Assembly: GCF_000758605.1 (NCBI RefSeq)
Contig: NZ_CP009282.1
Span: 6,758,001-6,822,000, forward strand
DNA length: 64,000 bases
Origin: Paenibacillus sp. FSL R5-0912
GTDB taxonomy: Bacteria > Bacillota > Bacilli > Paenibacillales > Paenibacillaceae
Direction: 5' to 3'
Both the position numbers and the translations under genes were made by a program. Below the pieces are notes generated by a model that was not told where the DNA came from, did not search any database, and saw only the letters and a list, made by a program, of their open reading frames with translations. Of the stretch, positions 1 to 7,929 are shown piece after piece. Within the stretch, counting starts at the first letter, position 1, and the number at the start of each line of letters is the position of its first letter.

Positions 1-719
1 TGTATGCGGGAAACACTCATCTGCGATACCCCGAGCTTCTGGGCGATGGCACGCTGTGACTGGCCATCCTGGAATGCCAGCAGCAGTACCTGCTGCTCCT
101 GCTCCTTCAGCTGTCCCAGAGCCTGCTGGAGATCCATGCGTTTCTCCACAGTCTCATAGTCATTGGCGTCAGAGCTGATCAATTCGCCGAGTGTAGCACC
201 CGTCTCTTCCTGTGAGAGCGGTGAATCGAGCGAGACATAATGATAACATTCCCTGCCGGCCAGTACTTCCACAGTTTCTTCCACAGTAAGATCCAGATAA
301 TGGGCAATTTCTTCCACCGCAGGGGAACGTTCCAATCGAATGGTAAGTTCATCAATGGCCTGCTGCACAAGTGCGCCTTTTTCTTTGATCCGTCTTGGAA
401 CCTGTATGTACCAGGATTTATCACGCAGGAAATTCTTCATATGTCCGATCATGCTTTTCATCGCATAGGGCTCAAAAGGTATACCCAGGCTAATATCATA
501 TTGCTGCAACAGCCGGATTAGCGCCATTTGTCCCACTTGATACAGATCTTCATAGAGATCTGGACGGTTACGGGCAATTTTGCCGGCTGCCATCTTCACC
601 ATAGGCTCGTATTTACGGATGAGCACTGTAGCTATTTCATTGTCTTTCGTCTGCTGGTATTCCCAGATCAGGCTTACTGCTTCATTCATGGACTCTGGGG
701 GAGTCACTTTGTCGTTCAT
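1..719 (-). CDS. sigB: RNA polymerase sigma-B factor (3' end cut by window edge)
   Basis: Alternative sigma factor that directs RNA polymerase to general-stress promoters. 239 codons are visible and the gene runs off the left edge; the family is usually about 250-265 residues, so only a short tail is missing. Visible parts in order are sigma region 2 (DLYQVGQMALIRLLQQYD near residues 58-75), region 3 (RDKSWYIQVPRRIKE near 98-112) and the start of the region 4 helix-turn-helix (QSQRAIAQKLGVSQMSVSRI from about residue 220). The ATG at 719 overlaps the TGA of rsbW (ATGA), with an AGGAG ribosome site inside the end of rsbW, so the two are translationally coupled. As the last visible gene of rsbV-rsbW-sigB its activity should be held by the RsbW anti-sigma factor. 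Assignment to SigB rather than SigF rests on the neighbours and on the sigma-B-like promoters nearby. Confidence 0.93.
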   Translation of the reverse strand, partial: MNDKVTPPESMNEAVSLIWEYQQTKDNEIATVLIRKYEPMVKMAAGKIARNRPDLYEDLYQVGQMALIRLLQQYDISLGIPFEPYAMKSMIGHMKNFLRDKSWYIQVPRRIKEKGALVQQAIDELTIRLERSPAVEEIAHYLDLTVEETVEVLAGRECYHYVSLDSPLSQEETGATLGELISSDANDYETVEKRMDLQQALGQLKEQEQQVLLLAFQDGQSQRAIAQKLGVSQMSVSRI

Positions 720-1168
720 ACTTTCTCCTCGCTGTAATTAAGCCGCTTAGTCAGGGTAACGACTGTCCCTTTCCCTGCTTCGCTGACGACGCTAACGTCA
801 TCCATAAGCGCCTGCATTAAATAAAATCCCAGTCCGCCCACCTGAACATCATTCAGCTCCTTGTCATGCAGCGTCATACGTTCATCAGACGAATCCAACC
901 CGTCAAAGCTCTCCCCCTCATCTTTGACAGTAATGGACAAAGCACTTGATCCTACTTCAAAGATTACATCAACCAAACCGTCTTCCTGCCCGTAAGCATA
1001 AAGCACGGAGTTGTTACAGGCTTCCGAGACTGCTACCTTCATATCCTCAATATCTTCATAAGTGAAACCCATCTTAGAGGCAATGCCATATAAATTAAGT
1101 CTGACGATATCGACATATTCTGCACTGGCGGGTAACTGAAGAACTACTTTTTGCACGTCATCACTCAT
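716..1168 (-). CDS. rsbW: Anti-sigma-B factor, serine-protein kinase RsbW
   Basis: Switch protein of the sigma-B partner-switching module. It binds SigB and keeps it inactive, and it phosphorylates RsbV on serine. The 150-residue protein has the GHKL-type ATP fold: an N-box (EACNNSVLYAYG) around residues 49-60 and a G1 box (VKDEGESFDG) around residue 90, followed by the GLGFYLMQ segment. The length matches the family (about 145-160). It lies 18 bp after rsbV and overlaps sigB by four bases, so the three genes form one unit. The ATG at 1168 has an AGGA-type site a few bases upstream. SpoIIAB is a paralogous possibility, but the operon order and the upstream PP2C/kinase genes favour RsbW. Confidence 0.93.
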   Translation of the reverse strand: MSDDVQKVVLQLPASAEYVDIVRLNLYGIASKMGFTYEDIEDMKVAVSEACNNSVLYAYGQEDGLVDVIFEVGSSALSITVKDEGESFDGLDSSDERMTLHDKELNDVQVGGLGFYLMQALMDDVSVVSEAGKGTVVTLTKRLNYSEEKV

Positions 1169-1186
1169 CCTTAGTTCGATCCTTTC

Positions 1187-1525
1187 CTAGTGGGAATTCT
1201 CTTGGGGGGCAAAAAACTTGGAAATGCCGGTCATATCAAACAACTTCTGTATTTGTGGAGGAACTTCCTCAACGGCAAATTTAACTTCCATTCCGTGTCT
1301 TGCTTTGAGAATCGACAACAAAATCCCGATGCCTGTGCTGTCAATATATCTCAAGTCCTTAAGATTAATCACGAGATCAAGCCCTGTATCTCCTACCAGC
1401 GGTTCCATGACCAGACGGAAATCAGGAGCTACAGACAAATCGAGCTCTCCAATCAGATAAACGGTGCATACTGTGCCTTCTGTTTCGGTTTTTGCGTGGA
1501 ACTTTTCACTTTTATGTGTATTCAT
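1187..1525 (-). CDS. rsbV: Anti-sigma factor antagonist RsbV (STAS domain)
   Basis: Small STAS-domain protein. In its unphosphorylated form it binds RsbW and frees SigB. The phosphorylatable serine is visible in the motif YIDSTGIGILLS near residue 60. I start at the ATG at 1525 (112 residues) and not at the TTG two codons upstream, because the GGAG site is about 8 bases before the ATG but only 2 before the TTG. A sigma-B-like promoter lies 35-60 bases upstream (1560-1585), so rsbV-rsbW-sigB can be transcribed on their own as an autoregulated unit in addition to read-through from the kinase genes. The presumed RsbV phosphatase is the receiver-PP2C protein encoded at 7926-9098. Confidence 0.93.
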   Translation of the reverse strand: MNTHKSEKFHAKTETEGTVCTVYLIGELDLSVAPDFRLVMEPLVGDTGLDLVINLKDLRYIDSTGIGILLSILKARHGMEVKFAVEEVPPQIQKLFDMTGISKFFAPQENSH

Positions 1526-1559
1526 AGACAACTCTCCTGATAAATGTTTTCTTTACCAA

Positions 1560-1585
1560 TAACCCTAATGGTACTCTGTTGAAAC
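1560..1585 (-). promoter_or_regulatory. Sigma-B-like promoter of rsbV-rsbW-sigB
   Basis: Minus strand reads GTTTCA, 14 bases, GGGTTA, close to the sigma-B pattern known from Bacillus (GTTTaa, 13-15 bases, GGGtat). The -35 is at 1585-1580 and the -10 at 1565-1560, leaving a leader of roughly 25-30 bases before the rsbV ATG. The same -35 and exactly the same spacer recur before two general-stress genes at 9.7 and 10.9 kb. Confidence 0.72.
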
Positions 1586-1597
1586 AACTATTGGGAC

Positions 1598-3292
1598 TTA
1601 ACGGCTGTGGTAATTACTGGATCTTGCATTAAAAAGTGAGGTGTTCCGCTGGGCAGCGGGGTTATCCTTGACAGAATACCTGGAAATAATCTGCTTGATG
1701 CTGCTAAGCTTGAGCGGTTTGCTGATATAGCCATCCATTCCGGCAGCGGTACATCGATTCTGGATGCCCTCCATGACATTCGCAGTCATGGCAATAATAA
1801 TTGTCTTGTCCGGGGAACCGCCGCTGTCCTCGCGAATCCTGGAGGTCGCTGTAAGCCCGTCCATCACCGGCATCTGCAGATCCATGAATATAAAATCGTA
1901 AGCAGAGTTCCGGGCCATCTCTACAGCCTGGCTCCCATCCTCGGCAACCTCGGCATTATAGCCCAGCTTGTCCAGCATGCTTACCATCAGGCGTTGGTTG
2001 ATCGGATGGTCATCCACGACAAGCACCTTGCTGCGCCAATGCCGGTCAACCACTTTCCCCGCACTCTGCTCCTCCTGGCAGTTGTCTGCCAGTTCATCCT
2101 CCGGGACAGCTACCTTTATCGTGAATACGAATGTAGCTCCCTTCTCTTCCATCGATTCCACACGGATATCTCCGCCCATCATCCCAACAAGCGACTTACA
2201 GATAGCGAGCCCCAGGCCCGTCCCTCCGTATTTGCGGGTCATGGATGAATCAAGCTGAGAGAAGGGCTGGAACAGCCGGTCACATTTCTCCGGTGAAATT
2301 CCAATGCCTGTATCTTTCACTGTAAATTCCACTACCAATTTATTATCCGCTGTAGGCACGCTGGACGCAACCAAATATACGCCGCCCTGGTTGGTAAACT
2401 TGACCGCATTGGCCACCAGATTAATTAATACCTGGCGCAAACGGGCCATATCCCCGTAAATAAGCTTGGGCAGCTTCTGATCGATGAAATAGGCCAGCTC
2501 CAGATTCTTTTTGCCTGCTTCCGCAGAAAATAAGCTGAACACCTCCTGGATGGTGGTTTGTAGCTCAAACAACTGCTCTTCCATTTCCATTTTGCCTGAT
2601 TCCATCTTGGTGAAATCAAGGATATCGTTAATGACTGTAATCAGGGTATCTGCACTTTTGCGGATGATCTCCGTATATTCCTTCTGCTCAGGAGCAAGCT
2701 CCGTCTCCATCAGAAGATCGATCATACCCACTACCCCGTTCATTGGCGTACGGATCTCATGGCTCATCATCGCGAGGAATTCGGTCTTGGCATTAGCGGC
2801 AATCTCCGCCTCTTCCTTGGCTTTGACCAGCTCCCCGTTAATCCGCTCGAGTTCCTGCGTCTTCTGCTGCAGCAGCATAGACTGAAGCTGCTGCTTCTTG
2901 CTGGTCAGATACATGTTAACAAAGCCTTCGATCTTGGACTTGAGAATCTGTGGAATAAATGGTTTGACCATATAATCAATGGCACCGGCAGAATAACCCG
3001 CGAACAGATGCTCCGCCTCCTTGCTGTTGGCAGAGATAAAAATGATCGGAATATCCTTGGTTTTCTCTCTGGCTTTGATTAATTTGGCGGTTTCGATTCC
3101 GTCCATACCCGGCATCTGAACGTCCAGTACGATAACTGCAAATTCATATCTTAATAAGCACCGCAGTGCTTCTTCACCAGAATTGGCTTTGACAAGCTTG
3201 TAATGCTGACTCTCAAGCACTGCTTCCAGTGCCAGCAGATTCTCGGGACGGTCGTCAACCAGCAGTATATGAATCGGTTCCTGAACCCCCAT
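1598..3292 (-). CDS. Soluble hybrid sensor histidine kinase (REC-HisKA-HATPase-REC)
   Basis: 564-residue cytoplasmic hybrid kinase without membrane segments or a classical sensor domain. In order: receiver domain 1 (about 7-125, phospho-acceptor D57 in VLDVQMPGMDG), a coiled coil (about 130-170), a dimerisation domain with the phospho-acceptor H178 (MSHEIRTPMNG), an ATPase domain (N-box NLVANAVKF near 291, DTGIG near 327, GGTGLGL near 356) and receiver domain 2 (about 422-540, D471 in FMDLQMPVMDG). It lies 16 bp after the CheR-type gene and just before rsbV, inside the stress operon. The input may be phosphorylation of its own first receiver. Its direct partner is not clear: it may pass phosphate to the RsbY-like phosphatase or modulate the RsbK-like kinase. 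This gene is not part of the B. cereus rsbK/rsbM/rsbY set as I know it. Confidence 0.85.
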   Translation of the reverse strand: MGVQEPIHILLVDDRPENLLALEAVLESQHYKLVKANSGEEALRCLLRYEFAVIVLDVQMPGMDGIETAKLIKAREKTKDIPIIFISANSKEAEHLFAGYSAGAIDYMVKPFIPQILKSKIEGFVNMYLTSKKQQLQSMLLQQKTQELERINGELVKAKEEAEIAANAKTEFLAMMSHEIRTPMNGVVGMIDLLMETELAPEQKEYTEIIRKSADTLITVINDILDFTKMESGKMEMEEQLFELQTTIQEVFSLFSAEAGKKNLELAYFIDQKLPKLIYGDMARLRQVLINLVANAVKFTNQGGVYLVASSVPTADNKLVVEFTVKDTGIGISPEKCDRLFQPFSQLDSSMTRKYGGTGLGLAICKSLVGMMGGDIRVESMEEKGATFVFTIKVAVPEDELADNCQEEQSAGKVVDRHWRSKVLVVDDHPINQRLMVSMLDKLGYNAEVAEDGSQAVEMARNSAYDFIFMDLQMPVMDGLTATSRIREDSGGSPDKTIIIAMTANVMEGIQNRCTAAGMDGYISKPLKLSSIKQIISRYSVKDNPAAQRNTSLFNARSSNYHSR

Positions 3293-3308
3293 AGGCCCTC
3301 CTTACCCG

Positions 3309-4178
3309 CTACTTATTCTTGCGGTATATTTTTTCCACCCTGTCCAAAGCTTCGTAGCTGTCACTGTATTTCGTGAAATGAATGGATTCCTTGGAACCAA
3401 GGACCAGCACTCCGAACCGGCTGAGACTTTCGTGGAATAAGCCATGAACATGATCGCGGAGCTCATCGTTGAAATAGATCATTACGTTGCGGCAGAAAAT
3501 AACATTAAATTCATTAAATGAAGTATCTGTCGCCAGATTATGCTCGGCAAAAATAATATTCTTGCGCAAGTAAGGCTGCAGAATCACTGAATTATACTTC
3601 GCAGTGTAGTATTCCGAGAACGCGCGTGTACCGCCCGCCTCCAGATAATTCTTGGTATATTGCTTCATCTTCCCGATCTCATACACGCCTTCTTTGGCCT
3701 GCTGCAGGGAACGGGCGTTCATATCCGTTGCATAAATCCGCGCCTTGTCGTAAAGCCCTTCCTCATGCAGCATAATAGCCATGGAATATACCTCTTCGCC
3801 TGTGGAACAGCCGGCATGCCAGATCCGGATATACGGATAGGTCCGCAGCAGGGGGACCACCTTCTGCCGGAAGGTCAGGAAGAGTCCCGGATCGCGGAAC
3901 ATTTCCGTTACAGGGATCGAAAGACTGTATACAAACCGTTCAAAGCAGGCACGGTCATGCAGCACTTTCTCCTGCAGGGCGGATATGCTGGGCACATTCT
4001 CGGCATGGACATGATGCCAGATGCGCCGTTTCAATGAAGGCAGCGCATAATTCCTGAAGTCATATCCATATAGACGGTGTACCCCGCTAAGAAGCAGCTC
4101 AATTTCAATCTGTTCAAGCTCCTGTTTGCTCCCTGCCTGAATAGCCTGCTCCTCATATCCGCGTTCCATAGCTGTCAT
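3309..4178 (-). CDS. CheR-type protein methyltransferase, RsbM-like
   Basis: S-adenosylmethionine-dependent methyltransferase of the CheR family, which methylates glutamate side chains of helical signalling proteins. Visible are the CheR N-terminal helical part (about 20-90) and the SAM-binding motif WHAGCSTGEEVYS near residue 120, followed by the CheR signature NVIFCRNVMIYF near 225. Length (about 289) matches CheR. I prefer the ATG at 4178 to the TTG at 4187, because the GGGAG site is about 10 bases before the ATG and too close to the TTG. No chemotaxis genes, MCP or CheB methylesterase lie near. It sits directly after the RsbK-like kinase, matching B. cereus, where RsbM methylates RsbK and damps sigma-B activation. 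That role here is inferred from context. Confidence 0.85.
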   Translation of the reverse strand: MTAMERGYEEQAIQAGSKQELEQIEIELLLSGVHRLYGYDFRNYALPSLKRRIWHHVHAENVPSISALQEKVLHDRACFERFVYSLSIPVTEMFRDPGLFLTFRQKVVPLLRTYPYIRIWHAGCSTGEEVYSMAIMLHEEGLYDKARIYATDMNARSLQQAKEGVYEIGKMKQYTKNYLEAGGTRAFSEYYTAKYNSVILQPYLRKNIIFAEHNLATDTSFNEFNVIFCRNVMIYFNDELRDHVHGLFHESLSRFGVLVLGSKESIHFTKYSDSYEALDRVEKIYRKNK

Positions 4179-4260
4179 TGTTATCAATACTCCCTTGCCT
4201 AAGCCTTATTTACGGACTCGTTCCAAATGGTACTGTATAGCTATTACCCCGAAATCGCCC

Positions 4261-7200
4261 TTACGAATACAACCAGACACGCATTAATGAAAGAAGCTGA
4301 TCTGTACTGATCGGTTTCTTCATATAATCGGAGGCTCCGGCCTCAATACACTTCGCCCGGTCCTCCTTCATCGCCTTGGCCGTAAGTGCAATAATCGGCA
4401 ATTTCTGGTACTGCGGCATTTGCCGGATACGCCGCATCGCTTCGTAGCCGTCCATTTCCGGCATCATCATATCCATCAGCACCAGATCAAAATCCGTATG
4501 CTCCACCAGCATATCAATGGCCTCCCGCCCATTCTCGGCGAACTTCACTTCCATATGATATCCTTCAAGAACACTGGAGAGGGCAAAGACGTTTCGGATG
4601 TCATCATCGACGAGCAATATTTTTTTGCCGTCGAACAATTCTTCTTTATTGTGCAGCTTTTGCAGAATTTTACGCTTATCCTCCGGAAGATTAGCCTCTA
4701 CCCGGTGCAGGAACAGCGTAGTTTCATCCAGCAGCCGTTCCGGCGAGCGGACATCCTTGATAATGATCGATTCCGCATATTTACGCAGCTGCGTCTCTTC
4801 TTTGCTGTCCAGATCTTTACCCGTATAAATAATGATCGGCAGATCATTCAACTCTTCATCATCCCGGATCTGATCCAGCAGCTCGAATCCGGTCATATCC
4901 TCCAGCATAAGATCGAGGACCATACAGTCATACCTCTGCTTGCGCAGCTCGCCCAGGGCTTCATGGCCGGTGGAAACCGCAGTAATGGCTACATCATCAT
5001 GCCCGATAAGCTCCATGATGGACCGGCGCTGGATATCATCATCTTCTACAATGAGCAGATGCTTAAGCGTGCTGGCGGTGTAGTTCTCAATTTGCGAGAA
5101 TGCCCGGTCCAGCGCTTCGCGAGAAGAAGGCTTTCTTAAGTAGGCCATCGCGCCCATCATGAGGCCCTGCTTAATCTCGTCGTTCACGGAGATCACGTGC
5201 ACAGGAATATGCCGGGTCTGGGAAGCACCCTTGAGTTCCCTGAGTATTGACCAGCCGTCCATGACCGGCAGCTGGATATCGAGAATAATCGCGTCAGGCA
5301 GATAGGTCTTGGCCATCTGCAGGCCGGTATCTCCCTGAAGAGCCACCAGTCCCTTGAAGCCGCGGCCGCGGGCCATGCCGAGCAGTATTTTGGCAAAGCT
5401 CTCGTCATCTTCGATAATGAGCAGAACCTTGTCGCCGGCAGTAAGCGATTCGCGGTCGTCTTCAACAATAACCGGCACGAGGGGCGTAGGTGCCACATTG
5501 CCGGTTTCATTCCATGTACGTTCGTCCCGGTACTCTTCAAGCGTCGCCGCATCCCGTGCGGCGGCGGCTTCTGCCACTCCCGGCAGCAGGCTGTAATTCC
5601 CTTTGACCGGCAGATACAAGGTGAAGATGCTTCCTTGTCCTTCGCGCGATTCCAGTCCAATTGCCCCGCCCATCAGACGGGCAAGCTCGCGGCTGATCGA
5701 CAGCCCGAGACCTGTGCCCCCATACTTGCGGCTAGTTGTCCCGTCGACCTGCTGGAAGGCCTCAAAGACTATATCCATCTTGTCGGACGGGATGCCGATT
5801 CCGCTGTCCTTGACAGACATTGCAATGTATTCATATTCATGCGGCAGATAGGAAGGCAGCTGCTTGGTATCCGCCCGGCTGACAGAGAACTCCACATGTC
5901 CTTCACTGGTGAATTTGAACGCATTAGACAAGAGATTGCGGAGCACCTGCTTCAGTCTGTGGCTGTCCGTGAACACATGGTCCGGCAGTGGCTCCTCGAA
6001 GGATAAGCGCAGCGACAGCCCCTTCTGACTGGCCAGCGGCGCAAAGTTCTGCTTCACGAAGATCTTTAGCTCTGTAAGCGGAATCTCTTCGTAATTAAGC
6101 TCCATTTTGCCGGCATCCACCTTGGACAGATCGAGAATCTCATCTATCATCTTGAGCAGGTCCGCACCTGACATATAGATGGTATGGGCGAATTCCACCT
6201 GCTTGTCGCTCAGATTCCCTTCTTTATTCTCCGTAAGAAGCTGGGACAGGATTAACAGGCTGTTCAGCGGCGTCCGCAGCTCATGAGACATATTCGCCAG
6301 GAACTCGGATTTGTATTTGCTGGTCACCGCAAGCTGCATCGCCTGCTTCTCAAGCTGGACGCGGGCATGCTCAATCTCATCCTTCTTCTCTTCAACCTCC
6401 TGCACCTGCTCCTGCAGAGCACTGGTCTTGGCGAGCAGCTCCGTATTATAATGCTCCAGTTCTCCCTGCTGCCGCTGCAGCAGCTCCTCGGAACGCTTCA
6501 GCGCATCCGTCTGTTCCTCCAGATTCTCGTTGGAACGGCGGAGTTCTTCCTGCTGGGTCTGCAGTTCCTCTGACTGGCATTGCAGCTCTTCGGTAAGCGC
6601 CTGCGATTCCCGCAGCAGCTCTTCAACGTCAAGCCTGCGGCTGATATTATTCAGAATGATGCCCAGATTATTCGAAAGCTGATGAAGCAGCTCATTCTGC
6701 AGCACCGAGAAAGGAGTAAAGGAAGCGAATTCCACTACCCCCATTAGCTCATCTTCAAATAAAAGCGGATGAATAGAAATGTAACTCGGATGTGATTCCC
6801 CGAATCCGGAGGAGACGGAAATATAGTTATCCGGCGCCTCTGTCAGATTGATCGGCAGCTTGTCCAAGGCGCTTTGTCCGACCAGCCCCTGACCGATTTC
6901 GAAGCTCTCCTTCGGTGTGACGCCTTCCTCACCGGCATAGAAAGCGCTGCTGACCAGCAGGTTCGGATTGTTCTGATCCTTCAAATATACAGCACCGTAC
7001 TGGGCTCCCAGCACAGGCGTGAACTCACTGATAAAGGTCTGTGACACCTGTTCCAGTGAGCTGACGCCACGCAGCAGCTCCGTTACCCGGGCTATGTTCG
7101 CGTTCAGCCAAGCCTGGTCACTCTGCGCCTGGGCATAGGACTTTTCAAGCTGCTGCTTCTGCTCAATATCCTCAGCCATCTCCTGGAACACGCGGGCTAC

Positions 7201-7929
7201 ATCACCAATCTCATCTTTGGATTTGACCTTGATCCGCCGGATCGCCCGCATCTTGCCGTTGCCGAAGCTGGTAATCATCATGGATACTACACTTAGACCG
7301 CGCGTAATACTCGGGATGACCCATAGGATCACCCCGAGCCCCAGCAGCAGTCCCACAATCATAATCAGGGTCACTATCTGAATCGAACGTTCGGATGCCT
7401 CCTTGGCTATGGCGGTCTCATCAGTCATCCGGAAGGCATTATAATCGGAAAGTGCATTCAGACTGTTCAGTACCTCGTTCTGGATATCTTGTCCTTCTGC
7501 ATTACGGTAAGTATTAGCATTCTGGAAGTAGCCGGCAGTCAGCATCTCCAGCACTTTACTCTGATAATTCTTATACGCAGAATAAGAAGCCTCAATCTGC
7601 GATAACAGCTGCAATTCTTCTGTGGTATTCATGGAGTCCTGCATATTCTTCAGATGCTCCTCAGCTTTGAGCACCTTGCTGTTAATTTCCGCCTTCTGGG
7701 CATCCACAGAAAGTGTGTCCGCGTTAAGCATCGAGGTGGTTAAGATCCGCGCCATATCATTCACTTCACCGCGAAGCCCTGAAGAGGAGCGGCCTTTGCT
7801 GTACCTCTCCTGGAAGCTGTCAAGCTGTCCGCTCATATAATGAAGCCGGTCATACCCGATCATGGTAAGAGCCAGCATAATGGCCAGCATGGCACTGAAG
7901 CCGATTAGCAGTTTTGCCTTTATTTTCAT
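4261..7929 (-). CDS. Membrane hybrid histidine kinase with three receiver domains, RsbK-like
   Basis: 1222-residue sensor kinase. In order: TM1 (about 7-26), an extracytoplasmic helical bundle of about 155 residues (CHASE3 or four-helix MCP type), TM2 (about 185-205), HAMP (about 207-260), GAF (about 285-430), a long coiled coil (about 430-540), HisKA with phospho-acceptor H549 (FLANMSHELRTPLN), an ATPase domain (N-box near 664, DSGIG near 708, GGTGLGL near 738) and three receiver domains with acceptors near D884, D1006 and D1153. The architecture matches RsbK of the B. cereus group apart from two extra receivers. The ATG overlaps the stop of the upstream PP2C gene (ATGA), so the two are coupled. 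The helical periplasmic bundle and coiled coil are plausible targets for methylation by the CheR-type protein encoded next. The signal sensed is not evident. Confidence 0.87.
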   Translation of the reverse strand: MKIKAKLLIGFSAMLAIMLALTMIGYDRLHYMSGQLDSFQERYSKGRSSSGLRGEVNDMARILTTSMLNADTLSVDAQKAEINSKVLKAEEHLKNMQDSMNTTEELQLLSQIEASYSAYKNYQSKVLEMLTAGYFQNANTYRNAEGQDIQNEVLNSLNALSDYNAFRMTDETAIAKEASERSIQIVTLIMIVGLLLGLGVILWVIPSITRGLSVVSMMITSFGNGKMRAIRRIKVKSKDEIGDVARVFQEMAEDIEQKQQLEKSYAQAQSDQAWLNANIARVTELLRGVSSLEQVSQTFISEFTPVLGAQYGAVYLKDQNNPNLLVSSAFYAGEEGVTPKESFEIGQGLVGQSALDKLPINLTEAPDNYISVSSGFGESHPSYISIHPLLFEDELMGVVEFASFTPFSVLQNELLHQLSNNLGIILNNISRRLDVEELLRESQALTEELQCQSEELQTQQEELRRSNENLEEQTDALKRSEELLQRQQGELEHYNTELLAKTSALQEQVQEVEEKKDEIEHARVQLEKQAMQLAVTSKYKSEFLANMSHELRTPLNSLLILSQLLTENKEGNLSDKQVEFAHTIYMSGADLLKMIDEILDLSKVDAGKMELNYEEIPLTELKIFVKQNFAPLASQKGLSLRLSFEEPLPDHVFTDSHRLKQVLRNLLSNAFKFTSEGHVEFSVSRADTKQLPSYLPHEYEYIAMSVKDSGIGIPSDKMDIVFEAFQQVDGTTSRKYGGTGLGLSISRELARLMGGAIGLESREGQGSIFTLYLPVKGNYSLLPGVAEAAAARDAATLEEYRDERTWNETGNVAPTPLVPVIVEDDRESLTAGDKVLLIIEDDESFAKILLGMARGRGFKGLVALQGDTGLQMAKTYLPDAIILDIQLPVMDGWSILRELKGASQTRHIPVHVISVNDEIKQGLMMGAMAYLRKPSSREALDRAFSQIENYTASTLKHLLIVEDDDIQRRSIMELIGHDDVAITAVSTGHEALGELRKQRYDCMVLDLMLEDMTGFELLDQIRDDEELNDLPIIIYTGKDLDSKEETQLRKYAESIIIKDVRSPERLLDETTLFLHRVEANLPEDKRKILQKLHNKEELFDGKKILLVDDDIRNVFALSSVLEGYHMEVKFAENGREAIDMLVEHTDFDLVLMDMMMPEMDGYEAMRRIRQMPQYQKLPIIALTAKAMKEDRAKCIEAGASDYMKKPISTDQLLSLMRVWLYS

